64,000 bases of DNA. It comes from Flemingiibacterium sp045644145. Lineage in GTDB: Bacteria; Bacillota; Clostridia; Oscillospirales; CAG-272. A program made the position numbers and the translations under genes. The notes beneath the pieces are model-generated. The model did not search any database, was not told the origin of the DNA, and saw nothing but the letters and a program-made list of their open reading frames with translations. How positions within the stretch are numbered: the stretch's first letter is position 1; each line of letters starts with the position of its first letter. Of the stretch, positions 8,442 to 16,658 are shown piece by piece. The DNA lies in contig JAZRGK010000025.1 in the NCBI GenBank assembly GCA_045644145.1, positions 1 to 64,000 of the forward strand. Direction: 5' to 3'.

Positions 8442-9100
8442 GTGATGAATTTCGCATGCTTTCCGGCTACTATGACCTGCCCATACAGCTTTACTCCGAT
8501 CTTATCGAGAGAGCCACCTATAAAATGCATAGCTTCAATATCCCCGTATGATTCTTTGGCTTCAAACAAATCCGGGTGTGAATGAGCAACAACGATTCGC
8601 TTTGACCCGTGATAAGTGACAAAGCGCAGAATAACGCCGATAGGTACACTTACGGAGCCTTGTCCGCCAACAGCAAGCATTTCAAGCGCAATCAGACGGT
8701 CATTTTCATCGAGCGCTGCCGCCCAGAATTCTTCTTCACGTCCGGGCTTTATGGCTGACAGAAACAACTGGCCGAAATCCGTAATTTTTCTTCCGATATA
8801 CTGATCTCTGTCGCTGAGATCGATTATTTTCCCCGTAAGCAGCATAAGTATAGCCGCATGGTGCGTCATTCCGTCAACACGCATAAGATCGGTGTAATTT
8901 GCAAGGAAACACCGCCTGAATGAGCCGAAATTTGCATAAAGTCCTTGTATCACACGCTCAAGATCATCCCCAACATTCGTAAAGGACAGAAGCAAGAGAA
9001 GAAGTTCCTCATCGTTCATACCCTCACGTTCTTCCCGGCAGGCAAAACGCTCTTTCAACTGTTTTATTCGGTTTTTATCATATAACAGCGGTTCTTCCAT
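8423..9100 (-). CDS. RadC-like JAB/MPN domain protein, atypical
   Basis: A 225-residue protein with the RadC plan: an N-terminal helix-hairpin-helix-like region (about 20-100) and a C-terminal JAB/MPN domain with the metal-binding pattern HSHPDLFEAKESYGD near 175-189. The two His and the Asp are kept. The Glu normally found in the upstream PRE motif appears replaced (the aligned segment reads VPIGVILRF), so hydrolase activity is doubtful. RadC-family proteins have no settled role despite the DNA-repair name. The 3' end overlaps ylbJ. Confidence 0.75.
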   Translation of the reverse strand: MEEPLLYDKNRIKQLKERFACREEREGMNDEELLLLLLSFTNVGDDLERVIQGLYANFGSFRRCFLANYTDLMRVDGMTHHAAILMLLTGKIIDLSDRDQYIGRKITDFGQLFLSAIKPGREEEFWAAALDENDRLIALEMLAVGGQGSVSVPIGVILRFVTYHGSKRIVVAHSHPDLFEAKESYGDIEAMHFIGGSLDKIGVKLYGQVIVAGKHAKFITYDPQK

Positions 9101-9184
9101 TATTCGCCCACCTTTTTTGGTTCTTGATCACAGTTTATGTCGAAATATGGTATACGATTGTTTATAGGTGTATCGCAGGAAATC

Positions 9185-9213
9185 TTGATATTTTCCATTT
9201 TTTGTGGTACAAT
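9185..9213 (+). promoter_or_regulatory. Sigma-A promoter for the small 9255 gene
   Basis: TTGATA and TACAAT are separated by exactly 17 bp and lie 40 bp upstream of the start codon at 9255. Confidence 0.75.
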
Positions 9214-9254
9214 ATATAATACAAGCCAAACATTAGGGTAAGGGAGATACAGCT

Positions 9255-9464
9255 ATGAAAAATTTAATCATCGTAAATCTGTCACACAGCAACCGCCGCC
9301 CTCTTTCAAAAGCGTGGTGTGCGTCATCAAAGGAGCTCACAGCCTACGGCAGTACCGAAAAAGAGGCATTGGCGCATCATAATGCAGTGCTTGAAACTTA
9401 TGACAAGATAAAATCAAAAATACGGCTGTGCGCCGAGCAGTCCGCCTGTATTAAGCGGACCTGA
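9255..9464 (+). CDS. Small protein, weakly HicB-like
   Basis: A 69-residue protein with a good ribosome binding site (GGGAGAT, 6 bases before ATG) and its own promoter, so it is probably expressed. The segment AWCASSKELTAYGSTEKEA followed by a helix resembles the partial RNase H-like fold of HicB antitoxins (pattern: strand, GxT, EA helix), but no HicA toxin or DNA-binding tail is present. A near-consensus promoter on the opposite strand (9509-9537) would produce RNA antisense to its 3' end. The function is unknown; the HicB relation is an inference from a short pattern. Confidence 0.6.
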   Translation: MKNLIIVNLSHSNRRPLSKAWCASSKELTAYGSTEKEALAHHNAVLETYDKIKSKIRLCAEQSACIKRT

Positions 9465-9502
9465 TCTTGCAAAAATGCATCCCATTTTCAAACATCTCCA
9501 CA
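9411..9502 (-). ncRNA. Candidate antisense RNA over the 3' end of the 9255 gene
   Basis: A perfect TTGACA-17-TATAAT promoter on the minus strand (9509-9537) would start near 9502. About 40 bases in there is a hairpin (GTCCGC/GCGGAC, 9440-9460), then a second stem CGGC/GCCG (9423-9435) followed by a T-rich tract at 9411-9421. The expected product is about 90 nt and antisense to the last third of the small gene. A 23-codon frame starting after GGAG could also be read from it. Both ends are inferred. Confidence 0.4.
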
Positions 9503-9508
9503 CTTTTA

Positions 9509-9537
9509 ATTATACTATACACCGACTTTTCTGTCAA
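9509..9537 (-). promoter_or_regulatory. Consensus sigma-A promoter directed against the 9255 gene
   Basis: TTGACA and TATAAT, both perfect, with a 17-bp spacer on the minus strand. The next minus-strand gene start is radC-like at 9100, 400 bp away, so the nearest product would be an antisense RNA. Confidence 0.7.
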
Positions 9538-9600
9538 TATAATGGGCACAAAATTTAGAGATTTGCCGAGGATTTACTACAGCACAATCGCACAAACATA

Positions 9601-9634
9601 AAGAGATACCGCACGAAAACGGTATCTCTTTTGT
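9601..9634. terminator. Bidirectional terminator between convergent genes
   Basis: Perfect 11-bp arms AAGAGATACCG and CGGTATCTCTT with an 8-base loop, T-rich on the plus-strand 3' side. It lies between the plus-strand small gene and the minus-strand SdpI-like gene. Confidence 0.8.
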
Positions 9635-9646
9635 GTTACTTTTATT

Positions 9647-10753
9647 TTACTTTGCAAGCGCTTCCATGCCCCCGCATATAGACTCGAACAGTGCCAATGT
9701 TTCATCATCATTTTCCGCACCGATGACGAGCACTGCATCATCGGATTTTATGACTATGCACCCACCGCCGAAAGCATATGAATATCTTGTATAGTGTCCG
9801 AATTCATCATTTTTGAACGAACCCATGAGTAACCGAGGTGATCCGTAACCGTAGGTACGCATACCGGGCTTGTCGCTTTCGCGATACTCTATCGAATCTA
9901 TCTCCGAATACTCAACAAAAATGTCCTCAATATAATCTGCCTTTACCGAAACTCCGCTGTCCGTGCATATATATTCTATATCACCCGTAAAGCAAACAAC
10001 GATCAGCACTACGGCAAGGATAACGGCGCCTATAATCGAGCCGATAAAAACGGGCTTATTCTTAGGATTCAAAACCCCGGGTGGATTTGGATCAGCTCTG
10101 CCTTCTCTCTCCTGCTTTTTGTAATATGTCGCCGAATAAGCATAAGGAATAATCATAAGAACAGCCAGCGCCACAAAAAACGATACGATCTGAGCCGCAA
10201 GCGGCAAAAACGCCATGAACGCTATAATAATACCGCCGATTACCCATGTCTTGCCTGCTATGCGGTGAGTTGCATTCCAGTTTTCCTCATTTGCTAGCGT
10301 CCACTTTATTTTAACACCCATGGTACTGTTCTGCTTGCATTTCGGCATATAGTTACCCATGACAACAAACATAAGACCGAGGAAGACAGTAAAATATCCA
10401 ACCGTCATCTCCTTGCCGAGAGCCACGGTATAAATAACGCAGCTTGCAAAGAGAGATATAACCGGTGCAATAAAAAGTGTAAGAGAAATAAGCTTCTTAT
10501 TCTGCCCGTAATTCTTCTTGTCAAGCAAGGTTACAGTTACACATAAAAAGTGTACCGCAAGCATAATAAGCGGAAGTCCGAATACCACAAAGGCTCTGCC
10601 GCCGAAGCCGTTAGCGTTTCCGTCCGCGCCCCAATGCATCGCCATGGTGGGGGGCAGCTTATCCCAGATAATCAGCCCCACAGCTATAGGTAAAAGCGTT
10701 AAAACCGAGGATATGATTATTGCCCATTTGTTCTTCTTAAAAAATTCACCCAT
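9647..10753 (-). CDS. SdpI-family membrane protein with C-terminal PH-like domain
   Basis: A 368-residue protein. The N-terminal part is DUF1648-like: a first transmembrane segment, then LPPTMAMHWGADGNANGFGG (residues about 30-50) and further helices. A SdpI segment follows, with NWNATHRIAGK near 155-165. Seven or so hydrophobic segments extend to about residue 256. The last 110 residues are soluble and resemble a bacterial PH-like domain. In Bacillus SdpI gives immunity to the SDP toxin and sequesters SdpR. No SdpC toxin gene is nearby, so the ligand is unknown. ATG at 10753 is preferred (AAGGAG 9 bases upstream) over 10759. It overlaps the regulator gene by 8 bp. Confidence 0.8.
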   Translation of the reverse strand: MGEFFKKNKWAIIISSVLTLLPIAVGLIIWDKLPPTMAMHWGADGNANGFGGRAFVVFGLPLIMLAVHFLCVTVTLLDKKNYGQNKKLISLTLFIAPVISLFASCVIYTVALGKEMTVGYFTVFLGLMFVVMGNYMPKCKQNSTMGVKIKWTLANEENWNATHRIAGKTWVIGGIIIAFMAFLPLAAQIVSFFVALAVLMIIPYAYSATYYKKQEREGRADPNPPGVLNPKNKPVFIGSIIGAVILAVVLIVVCFTGDIEYICTDSGVSVKADYIEDIFVEYSEIDSIEYRESDKPGMRTYGYGSPRLLMGSFKNDEFGHYTRYSYAFGGGCIVIKSDDAVLVIGAENDDETLALFESICGGMEALAK

Positions 10754-11021
10754 TGTCATCTTCTCCTTTCAATCCGGAAAGCCACAGCATGACTTCCTCA
10801 AGCACAGATACGTTAAGCTCGTAAAAAATATACTTCCCCTCTCGTTCATCCCGTATAAGGTCAGCTTCCTTAAGTACAGACAAATGTCTTGACACGGAAG
10901 CTCCCGTTACGTCGAAATGCTCGCATATATCCCCTGCTGACATTCTCCCCTTTTTGAGAAGATTCAGTATGTCACGCCGTATGGGATCGGCTAAAGCCCT
11001 AAGTGTGTTTTGCAGTCCCAT
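10746..11021 (-). CDS. ArsR/SdpR-family transcriptional repressor
   Basis: A 91-residue winged-helix protein. The segment LADPIRRDILNLLKKG and the recognition helix region VTGASVSRHLSVLKEADLI are typical of ArsR-family autorepressors of the SdpR type; no metal-binding Cys pair is seen. It is co-transcribed with the SdpI-like gene it precedes, as in sdpRI. Its promoter contains a perfect inverted repeat (11040-11059) that is a likely operator. The start has GAGGTG 5 bases upstream. Confidence 0.87.
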   Translation of the reverse strand: MGLQNTLRALADPIRRDILNLLKKGRMSAGDICEHFDVTGASVSRHLSVLKEADLIRDEREGKYIFYELNVSVLEEVMLWLSGLKGEDDNG

Positions 11022-11032
11022 TTCTTCACCTC

Positions 11033-11059
11033 ATTTAACATTTAACTTAATTGTTAAAT
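11033..11059. promoter_or_regulatory. Likely operator of the SdpR-like repressor
   Basis: ATTTAAC occurs at 11033-11039 and again at 11040-11046, and its exact inverse GTTAAAT lies at 11053-11059 after a 6-bp spacer. It sits directly downstream of the -10 box of the regulator's own promoter, the usual place for autorepression. Confidence 0.65.
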
Positions 11060-11061
11060 AC

Positions 11062-11090
11062 ATTATAACACGAACCTCCCCGTTTGTCAA
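11062..11090 (-). promoter_or_regulatory. Consensus sigma-A promoter for the sdpR-sdpI-like operon
   Basis: TTGACA and TATAAT, both perfect, separated by 17 bp on the minus strand, about 40 bp upstream of the regulator start. Confidence 0.85.
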
Positions 11091-11100
11091 TAGGGGAGGT
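11074..11100. repeat. Perfect inverted repeat enclosing the -35 box
   Basis: Arms ACCTCCCC (11074-11081) and GGGGAGGT (11093-11100) flank an 11-base loop that holds the TTGACA box of the sdpR-like promoter. It may be a regulator site, or the remains of a terminator between the regulator and the ABC transporter; no T tract follows it on the minus strand. Confidence 0.6.
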
Positions 11101-11109
11101 AAATATTTT

Positions 11110-13005
11110 TTATCTATTTTTTCTTCCAGCGATTTTGTCCTTCTTATACTGCATCATGTATAGTCCGTAATACTTGCCCTTTCTTTCAAGAAGCTCCTGA
11201 TGATTGCCCATTTCCGCAATTTCACCGTGGGACAACACGATAATATTGTCCGCATGCTGAATGGTGGAAAGGCGGTGAGCAACTATCAGCATGGTGCCGA
11301 TGTTCATCATCTTTTCGAGAGAATCCTGTATAAGAAGCTCTGTTTCCGTATCAATATTTGCGGTTGCCTCGTCAAGAATCATTACGGCAGGCTTGTGAAC
11401 AATGGTACGCGCAAAGGAGAGAAGCTGCCTTTGGCCTTGGGAGAAATTGTTTCCGCGCTCACGTACTTCCTCGTTAAGACCGTTCGTAAGCTTATTTATA
11501 AACTTATCCGCGTTGACATATCGGCAGGCTTCCATTACCTCATCATCGGAAATGTCCCCATTACGCAGAACAATATTGCTGCGAATAGTTCCCGAGAACA
11601 GGAACACATCCTGGAGCATCTGACCGAAATGGCGGCGGAGAGATGAGATTTTGATTTTTTTAATATCTATTCCGTCAATAAGTATCTGTCCTTTTTGGAT
11701 ATCGTAGTTTCGGCAGATAAGGGACAGTATGGTAGTCTTACCCGATCCGGTGGAGCCTACAAAAGCAACCGTTTCCTTGGCATTCACCTTAAATGACACT
11801 CCGCGGAGCACCCATTCATCGGGCACATAGGAGAACCATACATCACGGAACTCAATATTGCCCTCAACATGCTCAAGTTCAATAGCATCCGGCTCATCTA
11901 CCACATCCGGGGCTATATCGAAAATAGTAAAAATCTTCTCAGCCGACGCAAATGCGGACTGAAGCCAGTTGAATTGCTCCGCGAGATTCTGTATGGGATT
12001 GAAAAACGTGGATATGTACATATAGAACGTTACCAGCGTTCCGCTTGTAATAGTCTGACCGAGGAAATTAACGTCCCTTATATATCCCCGCCCCCCGAGG
12101 AACAAAAGGCACAATACAGATGAGATATACAGCATGTACACAAAGGGTCTGAATATTCCGAACACAAATATTTGCTGACGCTTTGCCTTGCCGAGAGCGA
12201 TGTTCTTTTCGTCAAACTCCTCTTTTTTGCGTTCCTCACGGTTAAATATTTGTATTATCTTCATTCCCGAGAGATTTTCTGAAAGGAACGTATTTATATC
12301 GGTAGTCGCATCCTTTACACGTCTGTAGGCACGGCGTGAGAATTTTCTGAATATAACCGTAAACAGCACAATAAACGGTACAAAGCAAAGCACCATAAGC
12401 GTAAGCTGATAGTTAAGGCACATCATAGCTACAAGCACGCCAATGATGATAAAGCAGTTTTTCACTAAATTCACTATAATGTTAGTGAACATCATGGAAA
12501 TAGCGTTAGTATCGTTTGTGACACGAGTAACAAGTTTACCCACGGGCATGGTGTTGAGCTGTGCGTGAGAAAGGCTCTCGATGTGAACAAACAAATCCTC
12601 GCGGATGTTGGAGATGATCTTTTGCCCCGTCACCTGCAGGGCTATTGCCTGGATGTACGTACATACAAGGGAAACCACGATAATTGCGGCATATACGATA
12701 ACTGCCGCCCAAAGAGGCGCAAGCTCAAAGTCAGCCTTCATCATTTCCTCAATATTTCCGATGATGAGCGGCGAAATAATATCGTAAGCAATGGAAAACA
12801 GCATCACAAGGAGTACAAGCACAAAATTCTTCCAATAGGGCTTTACATAGGCAAGCAGGCGCTTTGAAATTTCGTAATCCTTCATATGGCGGTCAAATCC
12901 GATGGCTTCCTTGCGATCCTTTATAGAGAAGTACGCCACACTGAATATGACAGACAGCGCGCCAATGACGGCTCCCAATATAAGAAGCGGATAAAACTCT
13001 GCCAT
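11110..13005 (-). CDS. ABC exporter half-transporter, catalytically intact Walker B
   Basis: A 631-residue fusion of a six-helix exporter membrane domain (about 50-360) and a nucleotide-binding domain. The latter has GSTGSGKT (Walker A), a divergent signature FSQGQ in place of LSGGQ, and LDEATANID with the catalytic Glu present. The start overlaps the ribosome binding site formed by the end of the partner gene upstream (3-bp gap). With the partner it forms a heterodimeric multidrug or lipid exporter of the BmrCD/LmrCD kind. The substrate cannot be told from sequence. Confidence 0.92.
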   Translation of the reverse strand: MAEFYPLLILGAVIGALSVIFSVAYFSIKDRKEAIGFDRHMKDYEISKRLLAYVKPYWKNFVLVLLVMLFSIAYDIISPLIIGNIEEMMKADFELAPLWAAVIVYAAIIVVSLVCTYIQAIALQVTGQKIISNIREDLFVHIESLSHAQLNTMPVGKLVTRVTNDTNAISMMFTNIIVNLVKNCFIIIGVLVAMMCLNYQLTLMVLCFVPFIVLFTVIFRKFSRRAYRRVKDATTDINTFLSENLSGMKIIQIFNREERKKEEFDEKNIALGKAKRQQIFVFGIFRPFVYMLYISSVLCLLFLGGRGYIRDVNFLGQTITSGTLVTFYMYISTFFNPIQNLAEQFNWLQSAFASAEKIFTIFDIAPDVVDEPDAIELEHVEGNIEFRDVWFSYVPDEWVLRGVSFKVNAKETVAFVGSTGSGKTTILSLICRNYDIQKGQILIDGIDIKKIKISSLRRHFGQMLQDVFLFSGTIRSNIVLRNGDISDDEVMEACRYVNADKFINKLTNGLNEEVRERGNNFSQGQRQLLSFARTIVHKPAVMILDEATANIDTETELLIQDSLEKMMNIGTMLIVAHRLSTIQHADNIIVLSHGEIAEMGNHQELLERKGKYYGLYMMQYKKDKIAGRKNR

Positions 13006-13007
13006 AT

Positions 13008-14780
13008 TTAGTCCTCCTTCTCCTCGTCAAGCTTTTGAAGCTCTACCATTTCACGGTAATCCTCACAGCGCGCACACAGCTCCTCATGTGTGCCCACATC
13101 GGTAATATGTCCATCGTCGATAAATATTATCTTGTCCATCTGCTGTATTGTGGTAACACGGTGGGCAATGAGTATGGTAGTCTTGCCATCTCTCACACGA
13201 CGCAGGTTATCGAGAATTATCTTTTCGGTCTTAACATCCACCGCAGACACGGAATCGTCAAGTATAAGTATCGCCGCATCCTTCATAAGAGCGCGCGCTA
13301 TGGAGATTCGCTGCTTCTGACCGCCGGACACGGTAACGCCCCGTTCGCCGAGAACGGTCTTGTAGCCGTCCGTAAAGTCGGTAATATTGTCGTGAACATC
13401 TGCCATTTTAGCGGCATTTGCAACGTCCGACTTAGCCATATCATCCACAGCAAAAGCTATATTGTTTTCTATGGTATCGCTGAACAGGAAATTGTCCTGA
13501 GGAACATATGCCGCATATTTTCTAACGGTTTGTATTGGAATAGAATTCACATCTCTGCCGTCAAGAAAAAGTGTGCCGTCCGCCACATTGTATGTTCGAA
13601 GCAGAAGATCCACTACTGTGGTCTTTCCGGAGCCGGTTTTTCCGATGATACCTACGTTTTCACCTGCGTTTATCTTGAATGAAACGTCGCAGAGCGCATC
13701 AACGTCCGCACCGGGATAACGGAATGTAAGATTCTTAAACTCAATCTCGCCGCGAATGGCATCTCCTTCTAAAAGCCCATCCCTGTCAACTACATCCGGC
13801 TTTTTGTCAAGAAGCTCGCTTATGCGTTTAAGGGATGCCTTGCCCTTTGATGTCATACCGATAAGCTCAGAGATAGCCATTACCGGCCATACGATAGTGG
13901 TGAAATATCCAAGGAACTCCACAAGCTGACCTGCGTTGAAAACACCCTTGTACACAAGGTATCCGCCGTATCCGAGAATCACGCACACCACAGACTCCAC
14001 AAAAAGAGTAACACTGATATTAAGAAGCGTAGATGCCTTTGTATAAACCACGTTTGTGTCCTCATTCTTCTTGTTGAGCTTCTTAAAAGCAAGCAGCTCA
14101 ACGAACTCTTTAACAAACGCTTTTATAACCGAAATTCCCGAAAAGCTCTCCTGCGAAAAATCTGACAGCGAAGAAAATGCTTCCTGACGTTCTTCCCACT
14201 TATCCATCATATATTTGCCAACTATAGTTCCCACAACCAAAAGCAGTGCCATGGGGATCAGCGCAAACAGAGTAAGAAGCATGTTCATTCTCGCCATTTT
14301 GAAGATCGCCAAAACGCCAAGAAAAAGCGCATCCACAAGCATCATAACCCCCCAACCGAAGCTATCCTGAACAGTTTCGAGGTCGTTTGTAAAGAGGGAC
14401 ATCAGATTTCCAACTTTATTCTCATGGTAATACTGCTGAGATAAGTCCTTGCAGTGGTCAAACATTTTACCGCGAAGGTCGGTTTCCACTCTTAAGCCTG
14501 CACCGAGAAAGCATATACGCCACAAAAAACGACCTATTACCATTGCTAAAATTATACCGAGTAAGGGTAAACAAATATGATCTAACAGGAAGTCCATATC
14601 GAACGCCACTGTGGTGTTGTTATAGCTTACACTTCCTGTATTCAGACCGTTTACCACCATACGATAAAGCTCAGGAATAATAAGCTGAAAATAATCGACC
14701 ACAACGAGGGCAATAATTCCGAGAAGCAGTGACGGTGCATATTTTAAGTAATATCTATTTATGTATTTACCGAATATCAA
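13008..14780 (-). CDS. ABC exporter half-transporter, degenerate Walker B Glu
   Basis: A 590-residue exporter subunit: membrane domain about 15-310, then a nucleotide-binding domain with GKTGSGKT, a canonical VSGGQ signature and a Walker B ending LDDSVSAVD, where Asp replaces the catalytic Glu. This asymmetry is the known pattern of heterodimeric exporters (one consensus and one degenerate ATP site), and the two subunits here are complementary: this one supplies the good signature and the other supplies the Glu. It has its own promoter at 14831-14859. The ribosome binding site AAGGATG precedes ATG. Confidence 0.92.
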   Translation of the reverse strand: MIFGKYINRYYLKYAPSLLLGIIALVVVDYFQLIIPELYRMVVNGLNTGSVSYNNTTVAFDMDFLLDHICLPLLGIILAMVIGRFLWRICFLGAGLRVETDLRGKMFDHCKDLSQQYYHENKVGNLMSLFTNDLETVQDSFGWGVMMLVDALFLGVLAIFKMARMNMLLTLFALIPMALLLVVGTIVGKYMMDKWEERQEAFSSLSDFSQESFSGISVIKAFVKEFVELLAFKKLNKKNEDTNVVYTKASTLLNISVTLFVESVVCVILGYGGYLVYKGVFNAGQLVEFLGYFTTIVWPVMAISELIGMTSKGKASLKRISELLDKKPDVVDRDGLLEGDAIRGEIEFKNLTFRYPGADVDALCDVSFKINAGENVGIIGKTGSGKTTVVDLLLRTYNVADGTLFLDGRDVNSIPIQTVRKYAAYVPQDNFLFSDTIENNIAFAVDDMAKSDVANAAKMADVHDNITDFTDGYKTVLGERGVTVSGGQKQRISIARALMKDAAILILDDSVSAVDVKTEKIILDNLRRVRDGKTTILIAHRVTTIQQMDKIIFIDDGHITDVGTHEELCARCEDYREMVELQKLDEEKED

Positions 14781-14830
14781 TTTATCTCACATCCTTTTGT
14801 GAAAGTGTGCGTATTACAGCATGTTTTATC

Positions 14831-14859
14831 AGTATAACATATTTTCCCTAAAAAATCAA
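14831..14859 (-). promoter_or_regulatory. Sigma-A promoter for the ABC exporter pair
   Basis: TTGATT and TATACT with a 17-bp spacer on the minus strand, about 50 bp upstream of the first exporter gene. Confidence 0.7.
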
Positions 14860-14968
14860 GTAAAATCAAAAAACCGTCCGCTGTGGGAATCCTGCTATAA
14901 ATAGAGGGAAATGACCGCGTTTTTGTTTACGGCACTTTAAAATTTCAAAGCGTTCTGCAAAAAATGTC

Positions 14969-15000
14969 AAAAATCGGTCCAAACATAGACGTTTGGATCG
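14969..15000 (-). terminator. Terminator of the five-gene catabolic operon
   Basis: A 10-bp stem (CGATCCAAAC with GTTTGGACCG, one wobble pair) with a 6-base loop, followed on the minus strand by ATTTTTG. It lies 20 bp after the aldolase gene stop. The plus strand also has a T tract after the stem. Confidence 0.75.
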
Positions 15001-15020
15001 ATTTTTTCTCTCTATTCAGA

Positions 15021-15803
15021 TTAAAGCTCCTTCTTCCACTCGTTAACTTCACCCATGATGTTCGTGAAGTAAGCACCGAGTGCGAGAACATCTGCGCCCA
15101 GGTTAATAAGGCGGTAACCCATATCGTAAAGCTCACGCATATTGCCTACTCCGCCAACTGTACCTGCAAGCTTGCCATGGCGTCTTGCAACTTCAGCAAC
15201 GCGGCGCTTAGCTTCCATCGTCTTTTCGTTAGCGATATTGGTGGGCATGCCGAGAGAGTGCGAGAAGTCAGCAGGACCGAAGAACAGCATGTCAATGCCG
15301 GGCACTGACGCGATCTCCTCAAGCTCCTCATACGCCTCGATATCCTCGATCTGGATAATGGTGAGTTTCTGCTCGTTGGAATACTTGATGTAATCCTCAG
15401 TACCCATAAGGCAGTACATACCATCACCGTTACCACCGTCGATCGGACGACGTCCGATAGGATGGAACTTGGTGTAGTAAGCTACCTCTTCGGCATCCTT
15501 CTTGCTCATAACGTGAGGAACCATGATAGCTGCCGCATCAAGTTCAAGAGCACGGGTAAGGTTGGAATATGCGCCTCTGGTAGTGCGAACGATGGTTTCC
15601 GCACCGCGCGCCTTTGCAGCATAGAATGCGTTCTTAATTTCCTGATAGTCGGTAGGAGTATGCTCCATATCAACCCAGATAGCATCAAAGCCTGCATAAG
15701 CGGCAAGCTCTGCGATAACTGCATCGGAAATATTAAGCTTCGCGGATACGACAAGCTCATCTCGGCGGAGCTTTTCGATCATAGGACTGTTTTTCTGAAT
15801 CAT
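15021..15803 (-). CDS. HpcH/HpaI-family class II aldolase
   Basis: A 260-residue TIM-barrel protein of the HpcH/HpaI aldolase/citrate lyase family. Visible family residues are the His in DMEHTPTD (catalytic base, about residue 47), the Arg in IVRTTRG (about 73), the metal ligands Glu in IQIEDIEA and Asp in FFGPADF. These enzymes cleave 2-keto-3-deoxy acids to pyruvate and an aldehyde, with a divalent metal. It is the last gene of the five-gene operon, where it could do the final cleavage of a sugar acid made by the preceding dehydrogenases. The exact substrate is unknown. Confidence 0.88.
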   Translation of the reverse strand: MIQKNSPMIEKLRRDELVVSAKLNISDAVIAELAAYAGFDAIWVDMEHTPTDYQEIKNAFYAAKARGAETIVRTTRGAYSNLTRALELDAAAIMVPHVMSKKDAEEVAYYTKFHPIGRRPIDGGNGDGMYCLMGTEDYIKYSNEQKLTIIQIEDIEAYEELEEIASVPGIDMLFFGPADFSHSLGMPTNIANEKTMEAKRRVAEVARRHGKLAGTVGGVGNMRELYDMGYRLINLGADVLALGAYFTNIMGEVNEWKKEL

Positions 15804-15841
15804 TTTATGTAATTTCCTTTCAAAAAAATATTAACTGAATT

Positions 15842-16648
15842 TTATTTGCAAGTGTATCCGCCATCAACGGGGATACTAAGACCTGTTAAATACGCCGATG
15901 CATCGGAAGCCAAAAGCAGGATAAGACCCTTTATATCGTCACCGTTTGCAAGACGTCCCACCTGCGTATGAAGTGAATACTTCTCCGCAAAAAGGGGATT
16001 TGTACGCTCGGACTGAAGTCCGCCGGGGCATACCGCATTTACACGGATACCGTGTCTGCCGTAATAGCTTGCGGCATGGCGAACCCATGCGGAAAGTCCG
16101 GATTTATCTACTGCATACGCATGACCGTATGCGCCCGGAACCATCTGAGGATTTCCGTCATAGTTATGCTTTTCAACGCCGATAAGTCCCATCATGGAAC
16201 CGAACACAACGATAGAGCCGCTCTGCTGCTTTATCATCTGCTGTCCCACAAGCTGTAAGAGATACATGGATGCCGCAGAGTTTACTTTTACATTCTGCTC
16301 AAGTCTTATGGGATCCTCGTCCCAACCGATACCCTCGCCGCCTTGGGGAATAATGCGGCTGCAGTGAATGAAAGCATCAATGCTTCCGGCATCGTCTATC
16401 ACCGTTTTTACGAGATTTTCTATACTCTCAATATTGTCAAGGTCAAATGCCACAGCGGTAACCTTAACACCTTTTGTTTCGCGAAGCTCGTCAACAAATG
16501 CCTGCGCCGATTCAATGGAGTGGCTTGCAAGGTAAATATTCGCGCCTGCATCCGCAAGTGCCAGAGTTGCGCCAAGGCCGTACATGGCACGTCCGCCGGT
16601 AATGAGGACGTTTTTGCCCTTCATCGAAAGAAGATCGAATGTATTCAT
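15842..16648 (-). CDS. SDR-family oxidoreductase, intact catalytic residues
   Basis: A 268-residue classical short-chain dehydrogenase. It has a TGGRAMYGLG cofactor loop near the N-terminus, the Ser of VFGSMMG, and the active-site YxxxK (HAYAVDK), and it ends with the usual VDGGYT. The ATG at 16648 is chosen because GAGG lies 8 bases upstream; the longer frame from 16684 would overlap the upstream gene. It is paralogous in outline to the next upstream SDR and likely oxidises or reduces a polyol, sugar or sugar acid in this operon. Confidence 0.88.
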   Translation of the reverse strand: MNTFDLLSMKGKNVLITGGRAMYGLGATLALADAGANIYLASHSIESAQAFVDELRETKGVKVTAVAFDLDNIESIENLVKTVIDDAGSIDAFIHCSRIIPQGGEGIGWDEDPIRLEQNVKVNSAASMYLLQLVGQQMIKQQSGSIVVFGSMMGLIGVEKHNYDGNPQMVPGAYGHAYAVDKSGLSAWVRHAASYYGRHGIRVNAVCPGGLQSERTNPLFAEKYSLHTQVGRLANGDDIKGLILLLASDASAYLTGLSIPVDGGYTCK

Positions 16649-16658
16649 CTCTGCCACC

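Noticed and set aside
9255..9464. A complete HicAB toxin-antitoxin pair
   Set aside because: No HicA-like double-stranded RNA-binding protein gene is found on either side, and the HicB-like match is short.
13008..14780. Reading the LDDS Walker B of this ABC subunit as damage
   Set aside because: One degenerate ATP site is the normal state of heterodimeric exporters, and the partner subunit supplies the Glu.
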